DNA of 64,000 nucleotides, from contig NZ_VJZT01000013.1 of NCBI RefSeq assembly GCF_007097245.1, forward strand, positions 62,001-126,000, in the 5' to 3' direction. Source of the stretch: Flavobacterium restrictum (lineage in GTDB: Bacteria; Bacteroidota; Bacteroidia; Flavobacteriales; Flavobacteriaceae). This document shows, piece by piece, positions 7,039 to 16,124 of the stretch. The translations under genes and the position numbers were made by a program. The stretch's first letter is position 1, and every line of letters starts with the position of its first letter. The notes under the pieces are model-generated. The model ran no database searches. It had not been told where the DNA came from and was given only the letters and a program-made list of their open reading frames with translations.

Positions 7039-8697
7039 TTAGGTCAACTCTTTGAAATACTGCAATAATACCGCATCGTTTACTACTGTGGGTGTCCTAA
7101 TTTCTAATATTGCTGGTTTGTCATTTTGTACGTACAATGCGGTTATTCCTATGGCTAAACTACTTTCATCCGTAGCCAAAGTGTATTCAAAACCATACAT
7201 TTTAGCCAAGTGTACCGCCGTTAATTGATGCGATGTTTCGAAAAAAGTTGTAAAAACAGGCGTTTCCTTGTGTCCTGGCAATATTCTAAAAATACCACCA
7301 CCACCGTTGTTAATCAAAATTATTTTGAAATTTTTAGGCGTGTAATTGTTCCATAACGCATTGCTATCGTACAAAAAGCTGATGTCGCCCGTGATAAAAA
7401 CCGTTTGCTTTTTATTGGCCACAGCCGCGCCAATTGCAGTTGCGGTGCTGCCATCAATGCCGCTGGTACCTCGGTTGCAAAACACTTCTATCGAAGGATC
7501 AATATCAATTAACTGTGCGTATCTAATGGCGGAGCTGTTGCTTATTTGTAACTGACTCTTGACAGGCAAAGAGGCAATTACCCGATCAAAAACCATAAAA
7601 TCCGAAAACGGAATTTTAGCCATATACGCCTCATGACGTTCTTCTCGGATTTTTTTGACTACCGCTAATTTTTGAGAATAATCACTTTTTATGGGGCGAG
7701 TAAGCGGATAAAACGCTTGAAAAAAAGTATTGGGATGCACCTCAAAATGTTTGGTTAGTACCCCAAAAGTATCATACGCTCGAAATGGATCAATGTGCCA
7801 ATGGTGTTTGGGCGGGTATTTTCGCAGGAATGCTTTGATGCGTTTAGAAACCACCATTCCGCCAAAAGTGACTAAAATATCGGGGCGAAATGCCTCAAAA
7901 TCCTCTGGTGTAAAGGGTGTAATTATGGTGTCAATATTGTTTACAAAACTGGGATGGTGAATGTTTGATGTGGTTTCGGTCATGACAATAATCGAATCAT
8001 CATGGGCAATGGCGTCGATTGATTTTTCATTGGCATGCAAACCACTAACGCCTACGAGAATCATTTTTTTGGTGGCATTGTTCCAAATAGTGGCATATTC
8101 CTCCAGATTTTCCAGTCTGTTTATTGGAATTAAATTCGAAAAAGAATTAATCATAACCTCAACCGAAAGGGACGCAACAGTCTCATACAACGGCTCCTCG
8201 AATGGGGCGTTAATATGCACCGGACCTTTGCTCCCCTTGGCAATATCTATGGCTTGGTTGATTTTGTAATCATTTTCCAGAGATGCTGTTTCATTCAAAT
8301 TGGCATTGTATAAGGAGTGATTTGCAAAAACGTTTTCTTGCCTTATGGTTTGCCCATCGCCAATATCAATCTTGCTTTGCGGCCTGTCCGCCGATATAAC
8401 GATTAACGGAATTTGGCTATAAAACGCCTCGGCAAATGCGGGATAATAATTGAGTAAAGCAGAGCCCGAAGTACATACCAAAGCAACAGGAACTTTGGTT
8501 TGCTGCGCCATACCAACGGCAAAAAAAGCCGCACAACGCTCATCAGCAATGCTGTAGCAATCAAAAGCGGGATTACTAACAAAACCAATAGTTAAAGGCG
8601 CATTTCTAGAACCAGGAGAGATAATTATCGTGGTGATTCCTTTGGCCAAACAAATTTCGATAATGCTTTGCGCTAAAGGTATTTTGGGGTAAATCAT
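7039..8697 (-). CDS. menD: SEPHCHC synthase MenD (ThDP enzyme)
   Basis: 552-residue thiamine-diphosphate enzyme that condenses 2-oxoglutarate with isochorismate at the first committed step of menaquinone synthesis. Pyrimidine-binding domain: IIISPGSRNAPLTIGF and the conserved Glu of the ADERCAAFFAVGMAQ region. The central domain carries VTFGGMVVSKRIKAFLR. The ThDP/Mg2+ motif at the C-terminus is GDISFLYDSNALWNN followed by IILINNGGGGIFRILPG. Length is normal. Upstream on the minus strand is TAACTTTG (8724-8717), a good -7 element; no clear -33 partner was found. It is divergent from the GNAT gene. Confidence 0.96.
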   Translation of the reverse strand: MIYPKIPLAQSIIEICLAKGITTIIISPGSRNAPLTIGFVSNPAFDCYSIADERCAAFFAVGMAQQTKVPVALVCTSGSALLNYYPAFAEAFYSQIPLIVISADRPQSKIDIGDGQTIRQENVFANHSLYNANLNETASLENDYKINQAIDIAKGSKGPVHINAPFEEPLYETVASLSVEVMINSFSNLIPINRLENLEEYATIWNNATKKMILVGVSGLHANEKSIDAIAHDDSIIVMTETTSNIHHPSFVNNIDTIITPFTPEDFEAFRPDILVTFGGMVVSKRIKAFLRKYPPKHHWHIDPFRAYDTFGVLTKHFEVHPNTFFQAFYPLTRPIKSDYSQKLAVVKKIREERHEAYMAKIPFSDFMVFDRVIASLPVKSQLQISNSSAIRYAQLIDIDPSIEVFCNRGTSGIDGSTATAIGAAVANKKQTVFITGDISFLYDSNALWNNYTPKNFKIILINNGGGGIFRILPGHKETPVFTTFFETSHQLTAVHLAKMYGFEYTLATDESSLAIGITALYVQNDKPAILEIRTPTVVNDAVLLQYFKELT

Positions 8698-8742
8698 TGT
8701 TTTCTTTTTCGAGCTACAAAGTTACAAACTTGTGGCTGTTTT

Positions 8743-8776
8743 TTTGGTTTCTTTCTATTGATTTTTCTTATTTTTG
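8743..8776 (+). promoter_or_regulatory. promoter of the GNAT gene
   Basis: TTTG (8743-8746), a 22-base spacer and TATTTTTG (8769-8776) fit the Bacteroidota sigma-A consensus, about 85 bp before the GNAT ATG. It overlaps the divergent menD control region. Confidence 0.45.
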
Positions 8777-8860
8777 AATACAATTATAGAACAGTCACTA
8801 TGCGGACTTACAATCCAAAACGAGTACTCCTAACGGATTGTCATAACTAATTTTACAGCA

Positions 8861-9358
8861 ATGAACATAGCAATAAGAGCCTACCAACCCCAAGATACCC
8901 AAGCAATTCTTGAGATTATCAATTATAATATTTTGAATTCCTCGGCTTTGTATGATTATGAACCAAGGACTTTAGCGACACAAACGGCACTATTTGAAGA
9001 TAAAATAACCAAAGGTTTCCCTGTAATTGTTGCCATCGAAGCTAATGCTGTTGTAGGTTTTGGGTACTATAGCGAATTCCGTTTTCGAGAAGCGTATAAA
9101 TTTACGGTGGAGCATTCGGTTTATGCAGCACCCAATTGCGTTGGAAAAGGTATTGGGAAAGCACTCCTAACCCACTTAATTGTTCTTGCCAAAAACCAAA
9201 AACTCCACACCATGATTGGCGTTATCGATGCCGAAAACACGAGTAGTATTGCTTTTCACGAAAAATTTGGTTTTGAAATTGTAGGCACCATCAAAGAGTC
9301 TGGCTTTAAATTTAATCGCTGGTTGCATTCGGTTTTTGTGCAACTTATTTTGGAATAA
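8861..9358 (+). CDS. GNAT N-acetyltransferase (phosphinothricin/methionine acetyltransferase-like)
   Basis: 165-residue single-domain GNAT enzyme transferring acetyl from acetyl-CoA to an amino group. N-terminus MNIAIRAYQPQDTQAILEII; NILNSSALYDYEPRTL corresponds to the region that in PAT/MnaT-like enzymes reads TTAxxDxxP. The acetyl-CoA loop is CVGKGIGKALLTHLI (motif A), followed by GVIDAENTSSIAFHEKFGFE (motif B). Members of this branch acetylate methionine derivatives or phosphinothricin-like amino acids; the actual substrate cannot be read from sequence. Monocistronic, with its own promoter; neighbours are divergent (menD) and convergent (a lipoprotein gene). Confidence 0.88.
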   Translation: MNIAIRAYQPQDTQAILEIINYNILNSSALYDYEPRTLATQTALFEDKITKGFPVIVAIEANAVVGFGYYSEFRFREAYKFTVEHSVYAAPNCVGKGIGKALLTHLIVLAKNQKLHTMIGVIDAENTSSIAFHEKFGFEIVGTIKESGFKFNRWLHSVFVQLILE

Positions 9359-9469
9359 TTCCCTTTTAAATTCATGTGCCTTTTAGGCTACTGTTTTCAT
9401 TTATCAGGGATTTTTTGATGCTTATTATTACTATTGCTAAACGGACTCCGAATAGGTTAATGTCTGTTT

Positions 9470-10006
9470 TTATCCAGTTCCATTAACCTCAAACTCAAAT
9501 AATTCTTTTGTTGTTAAGTTAATTTTAATTTCCCAATGATTACTGCAACCATCTTCTAAACTTTCCCTTTCCTTTTTCCATCTATCAGTCTCGTCTCTTT
9601 GAAGACCTTTAATTTTTCCTATAAGTCTGATTTTGTTTTTATTAAAAGTTACGTAAATCACTTTTTCATTCTTTTGGTTATAATAGCCCCAATATTGTCT
9701 TCTAAAAAGATTTAGGTTATTATGAATTATTGGACAATCATTTCCTTGATTGATTTTTTTTGAATTAGTTTTTTGAATATTTTTTTTCAAAATATTTTCG
9801 GCATTTTTAATTTCTTCAAGATTTGGTGTAAATCTTTTTACGTTTTGTAAACGCATAAAACAATCTCCATTTTCAGAAAATTTAGCACCAACTATTTGTC
9901 TTCGTTTTATTATTTCGGAATATTCTGTTGGTTTTTCAATTCCTTTAAATTCTGAACTACAAGAAAATAAAAAAAATGCAAAAAATAAGATAAATGTCTT
10001 TTTCAT
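9470..10006 (-). CDS. putative lipoprotein of unknown function
   Basis: 178 residues from the preferred ATG at 10006; an upstream in-frame ATG (10030) would add 8 residues before the signal peptide. The N-terminus MKKTFILFFAFFLFSC is a lipoprotein signal with the lipid-accepting Cys at residue 16, followed by SSEF. The rest is charged and Asn/Lys-rich with no family I recognise. Base composition is lower in G+C than the flanking genes, which suggests an accessory gene. It sits alone between convergent and same-strand genes. Confidence 0.65.
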   Translation of the reverse strand: MKKTFILFFAFFLFSCSSEFKGIEKPTEYSEIIKRRQIVGAKFSENGDCFMRLQNVKRFTPNLEEIKNAENILKKNIQKTNSKKINQGNDCPIIHNNLNLFRRQYWGYYNQKNEKVIYVTFNKNKIRLIGKIKGLQRDETDRWKKERESLEDGCSNHWEIKINLTTKELFEFEVNGTG

Positions 10007-10136
10007 TCGGATTTTTAAAATTACTGCCAACTACTTGATCCCCTACAATCCTCCAAATAAAAATAAATCAGCGAAGTCTTGTATACTTTTTCAAATATGA
10101 GCTATTTTCCCATAACCAGTAACGCAATTGTAATTT

Positions 10137-10826
10137 TTACAGGACATTCCAAATCACGTCTTGGGGTGTTGGTGCTACTATAAGCAGGGATTCCTGGGTT
10201 ACGGGATGTACAAAAACTAGTTTTCGAGCATGAAGGTGTATGCCGCCATCAGGATTAGAACGGTCAAAACCGTATTTTAAATCGCCTTTTATTGGCGACC
10301 CTATAGCCTGAAGTTGTGCCCTAATTTGATGGTGTCGCCCCGTATGCAAATTGATTTCTAGAGCAACATAATGGTCTAACGTTTTGATTATGGTATAGGA
10401 CAATGAGGCGAGTTTACTCTCTGGAACTTCCTTAAGGTGCGCCTTTGAGGTATTGTTTTTCTCGTTTCGTTTCAGGTAGTGTACGAGGGTATCAGTAGCT
10501 TTTTCGGGTTTGTTTTTGACTACCGCCCAGTAGGTTTTTTGGGTTTCGCGGTTGCTAAATAAAGCATTCATTCGAGTCAAAGCCTTGCTGGTACGGGCGA
10601 AAACAACAATACCGGTCGTAGGGCGATCCAACCGATGAACGACTCCCAGAAAAACCTCGCCCGGTTTATTGTATTTGTCTTTTAGGTATTCTTTGACCAC
10701 CTCGGATAAGGGTTTGTCACCCGTTTTATCGCCTTGCACAATATCGCCAACCCGCTTATTGATTACAATGAGGTGGTTGTCTTCGTGAAGAATTTGAAGG
10801 TTGGATTTAGTAGAAACTATTTTCAA
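10137..10826 (-). CDS. RluA-family pseudouridine synthase
   Basis: 229-residue enzyme converting uridine to pseudouridine in RNA. The catalytic motif HRLDRPTTGIVVFAR (Asp67) is of the RluA type, and the C-terminal INLHTGRHHQIRAQLQAIGS and GGIHLHARKLVFVHPV complete the family signature. There is no N-terminal S4 domain, so it resembles the short RluA/RluC-like flavobacterial form. It is immediately followed upstream by panB (28 bp between coding regions on the same strand), so the two may be co-transcribed. Which RNA position it modifies is unknown. Confidence 0.92.
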   Translation of the reverse strand: MKIVSTKSNLQILHEDNHLIVINKRVGDIVQGDKTGDKPLSEVVKEYLKDKYNKPGEVFLGVVHRLDRPTTGIVVFARTSKALTRMNALFSNRETQKTYWAVVKNKPEKATDTLVHYLKRNEKNNTSKAHLKEVPESKLASLSYTIIKTLDHYVALEINLHTGRHHQIRAQLQAIGSPIKGDLKYGFDRSNPDGGIHLHARKLVFVHPVTQESLLIVAPTPQDVIWNVL

Positions 10827-10854
10827 AATGGACTATTGCATTGGTTACCTCCAA

Positions 10855-11673
10855 CTAATATTGCTCGTTGGCATTAGGGAAATCGGTTGATTTTACATCG
10901 GTTACATAATTTCCTATGGCGGAAGTCATTTGCTCGTATAGGTTTAAATACCGTCTCAAAAAACGGGGACTAAATTCATTATTCATCCCTAACATATCGT
11001 GTATGACCAAGACTTGCCCGTCTACGCCACCGCCTGCACCAATACCAATTACTGGAATCGAGATACTTTCTGCTACTTTTTGGGCTAAATGAGCGGGAAC
11101 TTTTTCGATAACTACGGCAAAACAACCTAATTTTTCGAGCAACTTGGCATCTTCCATTAATTTATCGGCTTCTTCTTCTTCTTTGGCACGAACGGTATAG
11201 GTACCAAATTTATAGATCGATTGTGGTGTAAGTCCTAAATGTCCCATGACAGGAATTCCAGCGTTTAGGATTTTTTTTATCGAATCTTTTATTTCAGCAC
11301 CACCTTCCAGTTTTACGGCATGACCGCCACTTTCTTTCATGATTCGAATCGAGGAACGCAAGGCTTCTTTGGGATCAGATTGGTAGCTCCCAAAGGGCAA
11401 ATCCACCACCACCAATGCCCGCTCGATTGCCCGTACTACGGATGATGCGTGGTAAATCATTTGGTCAAGTGTTATGGGCAAAGTGGTTTCGTGACCCGCC
11501 ATAACATTCGATGCTGAATCGCCCACAAGAATCACATCGATTCCAGCGGTATCCACAATTTTGGCCATCGTATAATCGTAGGCCGTAAGCATGGCGATTT
11601 TTTCGCCATTGGACTTCATTTCGATAAGGGACTTGGTCGTTATTCTTTTATAATCTTTCTTGGCAACTGACAT
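10855..11673 (-). CDS. panB: 3-methyl-2-oxobutanoate hydroxymethyltransferase
   Basis: 272-residue barrel enzyme that transfers a hydroxymethyl group from methylene-THF to ketoisovalerate, making ketopantoate for coenzyme A. Motifs: [35 protein letters not shown] (Mg2+ ligand Asp), [29 protein letters not shown] and [20 protein letters not shown]. The start at 11673 ([13 protein letters not shown]) gives the normal family length; a frame extends 29 residues further upstream but encodes an atypical Phe/Tyr-rich leader. It precedes the pseudouridine synthase gene on the same strand. Confidence 0.95.
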   Translation of the reverse strand: MSVAKKDYKRITTKSLIEMKSNGEKIAMLTAYDYTMAKIVDTAGIDVILVGDSASNVMAGHETTLPITLDQMIYHASSVVRAIERALVVVDLPFGSYQSDPKEALRSSIRIMKESGGHAVKLEGGAEIKDSIKKILNAGIPVMGHLGLTPQSIYKFGTYTVRAKEEEEADKLMEDAKLLEKLGCFAVVIEKVPAHLAQKVAESISIPVIGIGAGGGVDGQVLVIHDMLGMNNEFSPRFLRRYLNLYEQMTSAIGNYVTDVKSTDFPNANEQY

Positions 11674-12203
11674 AGTTCTAAATTTGAGGGTGTAAAAGTA
11701 GTAAAATTGTCTGGGTATGGTGTTTGTAACCGTTTTTTTTTGATGGAGAAAAAAAAACAATCGTTATCACTATCCGCAACTTAAAATGGTATACGGATGA
11801 CACGGATTTAAACGGATAAAAACAGATTTATCTAAAAAAAGCAAAAAATCTGTTTCATTCGTGTGCCAATACTGCATTGTTAGTCCGTTTGGCGAGAGGG
11901 CATTCGCTTTTAAAAAAGACTGCCACAGATTCACAGATTTCAATAACTTAAAAGGAATGAAATTGCACTGATTTTTGAATTTGTGCAATCAAACAACATT
12001 ATTTTGGTTTTAAAATCTGTGACCCGAGCGATAGTGAACAGGTGAAGCAATCAGTGGTGTGTTTTCTTTTTGTATTTACAATTGTTTTAAAAGCGAACGC
12101 TCTGGTTTGGCGACCCGTCAATCATCTTTATAAAATCTTTATATTTTCAAGAAGCTTTAAAATGAAAAAAATATAACTATCGCCGTAACTTTGCCTAAAA
12201 CAA
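11674..12203. other. gene-free region with nested palindromic elements
   Basis: About 530 bp between panB and the kdpD-like gene. 11795-11866 can form a long imperfect hairpin, with AAACAGATTT facing AAATCTGTTT inside and GACACGG facing CGTGTGCC outside. A second structure has outer arms TTCGCTTTTAAAA (11903-11915) and TTTTAAAAGCGAA (12085-12097), inner arms TCACAGATTT (11931-11940) and AAATCTGTGA (12013-12022), and a further pair CACTGATT/AATCAGTG (11966 and 12049). No convincing protein is encoded. The phrases resemble dispersed intergenic repeats common in Bacteroidota. TAACTTTG at 12186-12193 is a possible -7 element for the kinase gene. Confidence 0.65.
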
Positions 12204-13319
12204 ATGAAGATGACTATTTTATATAAAAAGAATGCAGCAAGTCAATATATGATTAGTTTCGTGTCAGTGCTCGTGGTGTCACTAGTGTCATTAATCGTTC
12301 GAGACGCTATAGATTATAAAATTATTGGGTATGTACTTTTGGTTTTGGTATCGTTATTGGCCATTTTTTTAGAAATAAAACCCGTTTTGTTGGGAGCCCT
12401 TTTGAGCGCATTGGCGTTGGATTATTTGTTTATAAAACCCTACCACACCTTGCATATTGACAATACCGAGGATGCTTTATTGTTGATTATGTTCTTCATT
12501 ATTGCCCTCATCAATGCGGTTTTGACTAATAATTTCAAACGAATGCAACACGCCATTCACATCAAAGAGACTAGAGCCAGCACAATGAAATTGTACAATA
12601 CCATGCTCGATTCCCTCTCGCATGAATTGCGAACTCCCATTGCCGCAATTCTAGGTTCGATTGATATGTTACAACAAAAAGACATCCATTTATCCGAGGA
12701 CAAACAGCAAAAATTGCTTTTTGAAATCGAAAAAGCTTCAATGAAACTCAACTACCAAGTCGAAAATTTATTGAATATGTCCCGTTTAGAATCAGGTGTG
12801 ATTCAGCCCAAATTAGACTGGTGCGATGTAAAAGAAATCATTTATAATGTTTGCAATCGCATTTCCGAGGAGACCAAAGACCATAAAATAACCTATAAAA
12901 TTGACGAAAACTTACCTCTTTTTAAACTCGACTATGGCTTGATGGAACAAATAATCTATAATTTAGTTTACAATTGTTCCCAGCATACCCCAAAAGGAGT
13001 GAATATTGTCATTCAAGCACAATATGATGTGGATGCGGATTATGACCACCATGTTGATTTAATCAAAAAATGCATTATTACCGTTTCTGACGATGGGCAT
13101 GGTTTCCCGAGTGACGAGATTGATCGCGCATTTGATAAATTTTATAGATTTAAAAATTCCAAAACAGGCGGTACAGGCTTGGGATTATCCATAGTAAAAG
13201 GTTTTGTAGAAGCGCAAAACGGCAGCATTACACTTGAAAATGCCGAAAACGATGGAGCGGTTTTCACACTAGAATTCCATGTAGATTGTATGGCTATAAA
13301 TTCCTTGAAAAATGAATAA
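12204..13319 (+). CDS. KdpD-like sensor histidine kinase lacking the N-terminal sensor half
   Basis: 371-residue membrane kinase. Residues about 15-115 form four hydrophobic segments of the DUF4118 type (the KdpD membrane core, with LDYLFIKPYHTLHI between them). Then come HisKA with SLSHELRTPIAA (phospho-acceptor His140) and HATPase with LVYNCSQHTPKG (N box), VSDDGHGFP and GGTGLGLSIVKGF (G boxes). Full-length KdpD, as in E. coli, is near 890 residues and starts with KdpD/USP domains; these are absent. Its stop overlaps the start of the kdpE-like gene by 8 bp, so the two are translationally coupled. It probably senses K+ limitation or turgor (inference from family and from the Kup gene downstream). 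Confidence 0.88.
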   Translation: MKMTILYKKNAASQYMISFVSVLVVSLVSLIVRDAIDYKIIGYVLLVLVSLLAIFLEIKPVLLGALLSALALDYLFIKPYHTLHIDNTEDALLLIMFFIIALINAVLTNNFKRMQHAIHIKETRASTMKLYNTMLDSLSHELRTPIAAILGSIDMLQQKDIHLSEDKQQKLLFEIEKASMKLNYQVENLLNMSRLESGVIQPKLDWCDVKEIIYNVCNRISEETKDHKITYKIDENLPLFKLDYGLMEQIIYNLVYNCSQHTPKGVNIVIQAQYDVDADYDHHVDLIKKCIITVSDDGHGFPSDEIDRAFDKFYRFKNSKTGGTGLGLSIVKGFVEAQNGSITLENAENDGAVFTLEFHVDCMAINSLKNE

Positions 13320-13998
13320 TCCTTTCAAAATATTAGTCATTGACGACGAAATTCAAATACGAAAATTGCTCGAAATTTCATTGGAAGCCAATGATTATAA
13401 AGTTTATTTTGCCGTAAATGGAAAAGAAGGCATCACTATGGCAGCCAGTTACCAGCCAGATTTAATCCTGTTAGACCTAGGATTACCAGATGTAGACGGA
13501 CAAGAAGTGCTGGTGAAATTAAGAGAATGGTATCAAAATCCCATTCTTATTTTATCCGTAAAAAGTGCCGAAAGCCAAATTGTAACCGCACTGGATAATG
13601 GTGCCAATGATTATTTAACAAAACCATTTAGAACTCAGGAACTCCTAGCCCGCATCCGTACTGCTTTGCGGGTAAACACGATTCAAAATAATGATCCCAT
13701 AGCCCATTTTGGAACTGTTGCCATAGATTTAGTGTCCCGTGTGGTAAAAGTTCATGACGAAATCGTAAAACTAACAGCAACGGAATATGCGCTTTTAATT
13801 TTACTCTATAAAAATGACGGTCGCGTTTTGACACACCAATACATTCTTAAAGAAATTTGGGGCAATAGCTATTCCGATCAAACACAATATTTGCGAGTGT
13901 TTATTGCACAATTACGAAAAAAATTAGAAGAAGATCCTAATAAACCCCAATTAATTACCACCGAATCCGGTGTAGGATACCGATTTAATACCAGTTAA
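13312..13998 (+). CDS. KdpE-like OmpR-family response regulator
   Basis: 228 residues. The receiver domain has VIDDE at 9-13 and phospho-acceptor Asp55 in LLDLGLPDVDG, with the conserved Lys in YLTKPF. The C-terminal OmpR/PhoB winged helix (about 130-228) has LTATEYALLILLYKN and YLRVFIAQLRKKLEEDP, and ends GVGYRFNTS, as in KdpE. It is the cognate regulator of the overlapping kinase. About 105 bp downstream begins kup, on the same strand and with no terminator between, so kup is the likely target and possibly part of the same transcript. No kdpFABC genes are in the window. Confidence 0.92.
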   Translation: MNNPFKILVIDDEIQIRKLLEISLEANDYKVYFAVNGKEGITMAASYQPDLILLDLGLPDVDGQEVLVKLREWYQNPILILSVKSAESQIVTALDNGANDYLTKPFRTQELLARIRTALRVNTIQNNDPIAHFGTVAIDLVSRVVKVHDEIVKLTATEYALLILLYKNDGRVLTHQYILKEIWGNSYSDQTQYLRVFIAQLRKKLEEDPNKPQLITTESGVGYRFNTS

Positions 13999-14105
13999 AA
14001 TAAATAAAACTTTAATTTAAAATAGCAATCAGAATGTTAATTCCATTCCTGACACGCTTTGTTGTGCCCAAAAAAAAATAATTAAACAAATTACAATTAC
14101 AAAAA

Positions 14106-16040
14106 ATGAATACATCTACCATTCAAAAAGTTAGTGCTGCATCACTGTTAGTAGCATTAGGAATTATTTACGGCGACATAGGGACGAGCCCTTTGTATGT
14201 CATGAAAGCCATTATTGGCGAAAGAGAAATATCAAAGCTACTGGTTTACGGCGGGATTTCGTGTATCTTCTGGACATTGACTTTTCAAACCACTTTAAAA
14301 TACGTTCTACTCACCCTCTCGGCTGATAATCATGGCGAAGGTGGCGTTTTCTCACTCTATGCATTGGTCAAAAGATTTGGAAAAGGAAAGCTAGTGATCC
14401 CAACAATATTAGGCGCTACAACACTACTTGCTGACGGAATTATTACGCCACCAATCTCTGTAGCCTCGGCGGTAGAAGGCTTGGGCGATGTGGTTCCGGG
14501 CATTCCTATACTTCCTATAGTGATACTGATTATATCGGGGCTTTTCTTTTTTCAGCGGTTTGGTACTCAAAAAGTGGGGTTCTTTTTTGGGCCAGCCATG
14601 GTGGTTTGGTTCACGATGTTGTTCGTTCTTGGTTTTATACAAATCTTGGATCATCCCGCCATTTTAACCGCTTTGAACCCAATGTATGCCTACCAATTAT
14701 TAGTCGAATATCCCCACGGATTTTGGTTGTTGGGGGCTGTCTTTTTATGTACCACAGGAGCCGAAGCTTTATATTCAGACTTGGGGCATTGCGGCAAAAA
14801 GAACATCCGAATCACATGGATTTTTGTCAAAATAGCCTTGGTTGTCAATTATTTAGGACAAGCATCGTGGCTTATGAATCAAAGCAGTCGTTTTCTAGAC
14901 GGCAGGAATCCATTTTATACCATTATGCCACAGTGGTTTTTATTCTCGGGAGTAATTATTGCTACATTTGCCGCCATTATCGCATCGCAAGCCTTAATAA
15001 GTGGTTCCTATACGTTGATAAACGAGGCCATGTCACTCAATTTTTGGCCCAGAGTTACCATGCGAAACCCCACCAATCTTAAGGGACAAATCTATATCCC
15101 ATCCGTAAATACCATACTCTGGATTGGGTGTATCTTGATGGTTTTGTATTTCAAAACCTCCTCAAATATGGAGGCTGCTTATGGATTCTCGATAACCATT
15201 GCCATGCTGATGACCACCGTATTGTTGAATTATTATTTGATTTACATCAAAAAAATGAATCGCATCTTGATTGTATGCATCATTTTTCTTTTTGTCATCA
15301 TCGAAATTGCTTTTTTCATTGCCAATATCGTTAAAATTAAAGAGCGATGGATGTTTTTATTCTTTGAACTTTTTATATTCTTGACTATGTATACTTGGTT
15401 TTTTTCAAGAAAAATAAACAATAAATTCTTAAAATTTACCAATCTAGTCGCTCATACCAAACGATTGGAGGAATTGAGTAACGATACTGCGATCCCAAAA
15501 TATTCGACCCATTTGATTTACTTGTCTAAAGCCGATAAAAACTACGAAATTGAAGAAAAAATTATCAATTCGATATTTTCTAAAAAACCTAAAAGAGCCG
15601 ATGTTTACTGGTTTTTTCATATCAATAGAACCAATGATCCATTTACATTAAATTATGAAGTCATTGAAATTCTGGATGACAAAGTGATAAAAATTGTGTT
15701 GAATATTGGATTTAGAATCCAACCAAAAGTAGAATTGTATTTCAAAAAAATCGTTCAAAACTTGGTCAATGACAAACAATTAAACCTGCATATTCGTCCC
15801 GATGGTTCAACAAAATACAACGCCGAACCTGATTTTAAATTTGTTATTATCGAGAAATTTTTATCGGTAGAGAATGAATTTGCGGTTCGAGACGCGATGC
15901 TCTTGAACTCGTATTATATTCTTAAAAATATGTCCTTGTCAGACACACGTGCATTTGGGTTGGATAAAAGTGATGTGGTTATTGAACAAATCCCTATTGT
16001 CTATCAGCCAATTGCTAGATTAGAACTCGAGAGAAAATAG
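14106..16040 (+). CDS. kup: Kup-family potassium transporter
   Basis: 644-residue inner-membrane K+ uptake protein. The N-terminal LGIIYGDIGTSPLYVMKAI is the family hallmark, and the Kup core GEGGVFSLYALVKR and TGAEALYSDLGHCGKKNI are present. Twelve hydrophobic segments lie in the first 430 residues, followed by a soluble C-terminal domain of about 210 residues as in other Kup proteins. Kup normally mediates low-affinity, constitutive, H+-coupled K+ uptake, so its position behind a KdpDE-like pair is notable. It ends at a strong terminator shared with the convergent anti-sigma gene. Confidence 0.95.
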   Translation: MNTSTIQKVSAASLLVALGIIYGDIGTSPLYVMKAIIGEREISKLLVYGGISCIFWTLTFQTTLKYVLLTLSADNHGEGGVFSLYALVKRFGKGKLVIPTILGATTLLADGIITPPISVASAVEGLGDVVPGIPILPIVILIISGLFFFQRFGTQKVGFFFGPAMVVWFTMLFVLGFIQILDHPAILTALNPMYAYQLLVEYPHGFWLLGAVFLCTTGAEALYSDLGHCGKKNIRITWIFVKIALVVNYLGQASWLMNQSSRFLDGRNPFYTIMPQWFLFSGVIIATFAAIIASQALISGSYTLINEAMSLNFWPRVTMRNPTNLKGQIYIPSVNTILWIGCILMVLYFKTSSNMEAAYGFSITIAMLMTTVLLNYYLIYIKKMNRILIVCIIFLFVIIEIAFFIANIVKIKERWMFLFFELFIFLTMYTWFFSRKINNKFLKFTNLVAHTKRLEELSNDTAIPKYSTHLIYLSKADKNYEIEEKIINSIFSKKPKRADVYWFFHINRTNDPFTLNYEVIEILDDKVIKIVLNIGFRIQPKVELYFKKIVQNLVNDKQLNLHIRPDGSTKYNAEPDFKFVIIEKFLSVENEFAVRDAMLLNSYYILKNMSLSDTRAFGLDKSDVVIEQIPIVYQPIARLELERK

Positions 16041-16065
16041 GCTTTTCCTTTATTGTAAACCAAAA

Positions 16066-16108
16066 AAAAAACGCTACTAGATGCAAACTTCTAGTAGCGT
16101 TTTTTCGT
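16066..16108. terminator. bidirectional terminator between kup and the anti-sigma gene
   Basis: A perfect 16-bp stem (16066-16081 with 16090-16105, core CGCTACTAGA) with an 8-base loop and A/T runs on both sides, placed between two convergent genes. Confidence 0.92.
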
Positions 16109-16124
16109 TTAATTTTTTTTTATT

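Noticed and set aside
11770..11988. 72-codon minus-strand frame between panB and the kdpD-like gene
   Set aside because: Translation is of the fold-back repeat region, with no codon bias or family resemblance.
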